This document shows, piece after piece, positions 42,701 through 43,375 of a stretch of 43,375 nucleotides of DNA; the stretch's first letter is position 1, and each line of letters starts with the position of its first letter. The stretch lies in the NCBI GenBank assembly GCA_001275005.1, contig JWZX01002168.1, forward strand, positions 1 through 43,375, written 5' to 3'. A program made the translations under genes and the position numbers. The notes below the pieces were generated by a model. That model had not been told where the DNA came from. It saw nothing but the letters and a program-made list of their open reading frames with translations, and did not search any database. This DNA comes from Chrysochromulina tobinii. Lineage: Eukaryota > Haptophyta > Prymnesiales > Chrysochromulinaceae.

Positions 42701-43375
42701 GCACGTGGCAAGGTCGCGCGCGGTGCCCGTGACGGAGCCCGAGTGGCAGGCGGCGCTGCCCTGCGTCATGAGCACGCCGGTGGCTCCGCCGCCGTCGGTG
42801 GTGCACTCGTCGTCCCCGCGCAGGACCGGCAGCGCCTGTGGGCAGCAGTGCACGCCGAACCAGCCGTCGACGCACGGCTCGCCGGAGAGCCACTTAAGGC
42901 GGTTGCGCCACGCGCTACCGCCCGTGGAGTCGTAGAGCAGCGCGAGCGCGCGCACCATTTGCGTGGGCGGCATCGAGGGCGGCGGGGGCGAAGGAGGCGG
43001 CGGCGAGGGCGGCGGAGGCGAGGGCGGCGGCGAAGGAGGCGGCGGTGAGGGCGGCGGGGGCGACGGCGCCTGGATCTCGAGGATCTCGTAGGTCGAGACG
43101 ACGTTGGTGATATTCACCCCGAGGGCGCTGGAAAGCGATGCGGCGGTGAGCAAGCTGCTCGCTGGTGGCAGGGACATGAAGACGCGGACATCGATCACAA
43201 TGCTGCCAGAGCGCACCTGTAGGACGACGCTGGACACAGGGGCGCCGAGCAGCTGCGCCAGGAGCGTCCGGAAGTTGGCTACGGCCGCGGCATCAAAGTC
43301 CTCGGCGTTGCCCGCGAAGGTGAGCGCCAGGCTCAGCACGGGCCGGTACTCGGCACCGGGCTGGAGCGGCGGCGG
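36710..43375 (-). CDS. Giant LRR / multi-TM / UIM / HET-like / PDZ / TKL-type kinase receptor (5' end outside window)
   Basis: One uninterrupted minus-strand frame of over 2,200 codons enters from the right edge without an ATG. Order, numbered from 43339: SEA-like segment (1-90), (SPPPP)n linker (92-126), plant-type LRR ectodomain with LLYDSTGGSAWRNRLKWLSG and GWFGVHC (130-345), several TM helices (370-560), an SH3/Tudor-like NPYKVTYDNGEVSGWLHPHD, four more TMs (670-810), a UIM-like EELELALAISASLAEQE (~945), a HET-like core VRVLSYCWRTG ... LFVDFACIPQPF (~1160-1205), a PDZ (VVVVDPNSPAFKAGLRAGDL, ~1530) and a kinase (1860-2130). The kinase has LGAGSFGEVRVAV, CAIKSL, HRDLKPGN, DFGTA and APE, so it should be active. 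A surface receptor that signals inside is inferred; its ligand is unknown. It lacks introns, unlike its neighbour. Confidence 0.88.
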   Translation of the reverse strand, partial: PPPLQPGAEYRPVLSLALTFAGNAEDFDAAAVANFRTLLAQLLGAPVSSVVLQVRSGSIVIDVRVFMSLPPASSLLTAASLSSALGVNITNVVSTYEILEIQAPSPPPPSPPPPSPPPSPPPPSPPPPSPPPPSMPPTQMVRALALLYDSTGGSAWRNRLKWLSGEPCVDGWFGVHCCPQALPVLRGDDECTTDGGGATGVLMTQGSAACHSGSVTGTARDLATCVVVKVLLPSNNLIGSLDSAICELPFLQHLDLSGNALTGSLPSAADCWPRLTYLDLTQTRSWDDEGGVSGRVPEWLLDRLRSLAPLRLANNAFDDPTAAESAVAISRIWQRCQTLGAEQCSGVPPIGCSAFNRQGQRYEVELDGLGCVRCPTPLEIFGIAGGMAGIVLLLVLLVGVFRYFVRKYPEHAKTHVASIMILWGHLQTLAIIGSLQLGWPLIIQQILAGINLPLMGYIPLPCILTDPVLKALLSYAETAGVLMPLVGAWLVARCARKAWAEDVLSMLFSFLFTFGLRASVTLFMRYDEDQTRLIIARLVAPLLWLFWLFLLWRFHRLLREARMMAENAASAKEKAAAAKAAPAPTGRIEMGAYVMVNGRRGKITSDNRTSNPYKVTYDNGEVSGWLHPHDVTRDVTRAARVARAEAVQLQKRARSAAEAVRYLTERYESDDGLGGARWPLRSQWQLVVWARQGLLFLVSFAMDCLMWFSPYEALRTARFVFAALAIAVLGGFWWLQAWRQPYEMRQQHWLETFLYAVDILAIVGACVYGALTRDGTVQDGSIRLAFELGLGALLIVSVVGVVLFVGINIALERWYIQQNYLQHGLVQMLEGKMEAAQIIDQPIVDALRDGAVRLINCAWLLDSAHSDEQLPRVTKVVARVASNKPRSTLVRRLATHCGTSSICITVEAASAASLSPPPSPPEVAALAEVQLELAGAGGHRQGGGRARAGARMRHEQEELELALAISASLAEQEQKEQRDRLAAAELVAIRTVVSERTNASPSQSSMALAPRSSAPLARSMPRRATLNGPPPPPKAASSTLPSSHPDTVAVTASPASPVRPRWRRWRWTPSSPPEVAALAEIQLENLSSAGHMTTVVVTFHLSTFDEVAPLTAVGLRRKAEAVKERLAELGAKDIEIVLGKHFLPRCQDMPEKAFLKPKDAVVLFEKGHRGVRVLSYCWRTGMNDPDGRTLEKIRSYLNVDRGRSGDYGLFVDFACIPQPFAWPSWHAPGAIALRFGSEVVFQGPLTVLRFELERVATEDEAQVCVDELVSLCEENKWELVSIADFKSLGLSDHVSVLFHGRYLRGVYRFDEAVSAEGFVRFRKEGDAEKARHNPKLVGMCGGKEPQLMGEHVFENELKFCRGLSVMGCLYASATGTCVLQLTNPPGKLGSDDVAPSELVSERTGTVFVVQDKSLKDKSLEELQMELGDRVLACEKKGRGGEVVVRIYDQRAARAARLLNVRGYPLRRKARVVYPMYNLRPYGSRGWPTFETSAASIVLTHLTQLKQSGEDLSDELKQAEASGPKLINIDVIDLTLQLKNPNERVGATFFPTFEPNKVVVVDPNSPAFKAGLRAGDLILAVDGVECTESVIAPKLWKDGAGRPVRKLRIAPREVVVVQSPEHLLRQCKKKLRLKRIFFTGNADRKVVVQLLSDFEDSIAVQFDQKRAELHNLRTEDLVRARTEQLGEARRSRDRKEPSLTRGGWACWPLTSHEETLPPLFPMNKFPILHVSEPTHTVHVVPTLTVVPKAPNPKPAPQATIAKASAPAVNVKGTAEAETSAVAASAAAQRDLREVTKDPLFASSDKLTHEYPTSVRDPTNNRRSHKDLINERVSIEGPGRTRMRTLGSLPGNQHSAPIPEGTEMSSLAGGTMTVVKRLSWKELTLKERLGAGSFGEVRVAVWNSTPCAIKSLRAATTPAALQELKNEFELTMLLHHPNVLLTMGIAHDDDDGKTGILMELMPASLLDVLHHHRQREQLATWEASLIHVALDVAKGMAYLHAMGVVHRDLKPGNVLLTEHWVAKVADFGTALTKYAGQAEGAAGTPPYMAPEAIALTSGAKAKPTDVWSFGCMLAHMGTRSIPYSHVRLPAGTPPEEDLRALMAIIVNGQATPLDQLRKVAGCPPGILALTTRCLKTNPVQRPAFPFIVDELEHIQGELRASSPSTKLLRADVLRQSGASASPTNASISNWGTSLATFFFGSPAEGTRKPPLGDGQVEDGHLYA
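42975..43070 (-). repeat. (SPPPP)n coding repeat
   Basis: Tandem 15-nt units of ggcggcgaaggaggc type encode SPPPP/SPPP repeats linking the N-terminal segment to the LRR domain. This is an extensin-like rigid linker. Confidence 0.9.

Overview
The window looks like nuclear DNA of a GC-rich, gene-dense, plastid-bearing eukaryotic alga. A haptophyte-like genome is my best guess, but taxonomy is inferred, not shown. The signs are spliced introns with GT-AG and some GC-AG borders, a Sec-type glutathione peroxidase read through an in-frame TGA, SPPPP-rich linkers, F-box, TBC, DYRK-like and TKL-like proteins, a signal-like leader on a duplicated algal protein, and very short intergenic gaps. I saw no bacterial operon, tRNA, rRNA, CRISPR array or complete transposon.

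Layout. 1-1322 (-): secreted Cys-module/vWA/Pro-rich protein, cut by the left edge. 2450-5326 (-): LRR protein and a Ser/Pro-rich hypothetical. 5602-6441 (-): duplicated-domain protein with a targeting-type N terminus. 6738-7436 (+): F-box protein. 7981-8550 (-): selenoprotein glutathione peroxidase with a candidate SECIS in its 3' flank. 8758-10186 (+): secreted PAN-like/FkbM methyltransferase. 10503-15984 (+): PDZ/TBC Rab-GAP, seven exons. 16248-18033 (+): DYRK-like kinase, four exons. 18847-24808 (-): GH31 glycosidase, sulfotransferase and SLC35-type transporter, head to tail. 25145-36221 (-): one 13-exon gene for a protein of about 3,090 residues made of at least twelve C2-like repeats resembling the RPGRIP1 C-terminal domain. 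36710-43375 (-): an intronless giant receptor-like protein (LRR, multi-TM, UIM, HET-like, PDZ, TKL-type kinase), cut by the right edge.

The most striking signal is the introns. About twenty introns in four genes on both strands are built from sense-oriented, roughly 10-nt units (consensus close to CTGATTGCCA). Many are flanked by, or contain, copies of the adjoining exon ends: the intron often starts with a copy of the first 12-36 nt of the next exon. One intron (20267-20573) still carries an uninterrupted copy of the exon-exon junction. Three introns share an almost identical 3' module of 32-46 nt ending in CCCCTCATCAG. In that module the acceptor CATCAG is the reverse complement of the repeat core CTGATG. 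This points to recent intron birth by tandem duplication of exonic AG|GT (or AG|GC) sites, or to an introner-like element that makes long target duplications.

Functional themes are inferred: cell-surface or scale glycan work (GH31, sulfotransferase, SLC35, FkbM, vWA), cilium/haptonema structure (C2-repeat giant), membrane traffic (TBC), signalling (two kinases) and redox defence (GPX).
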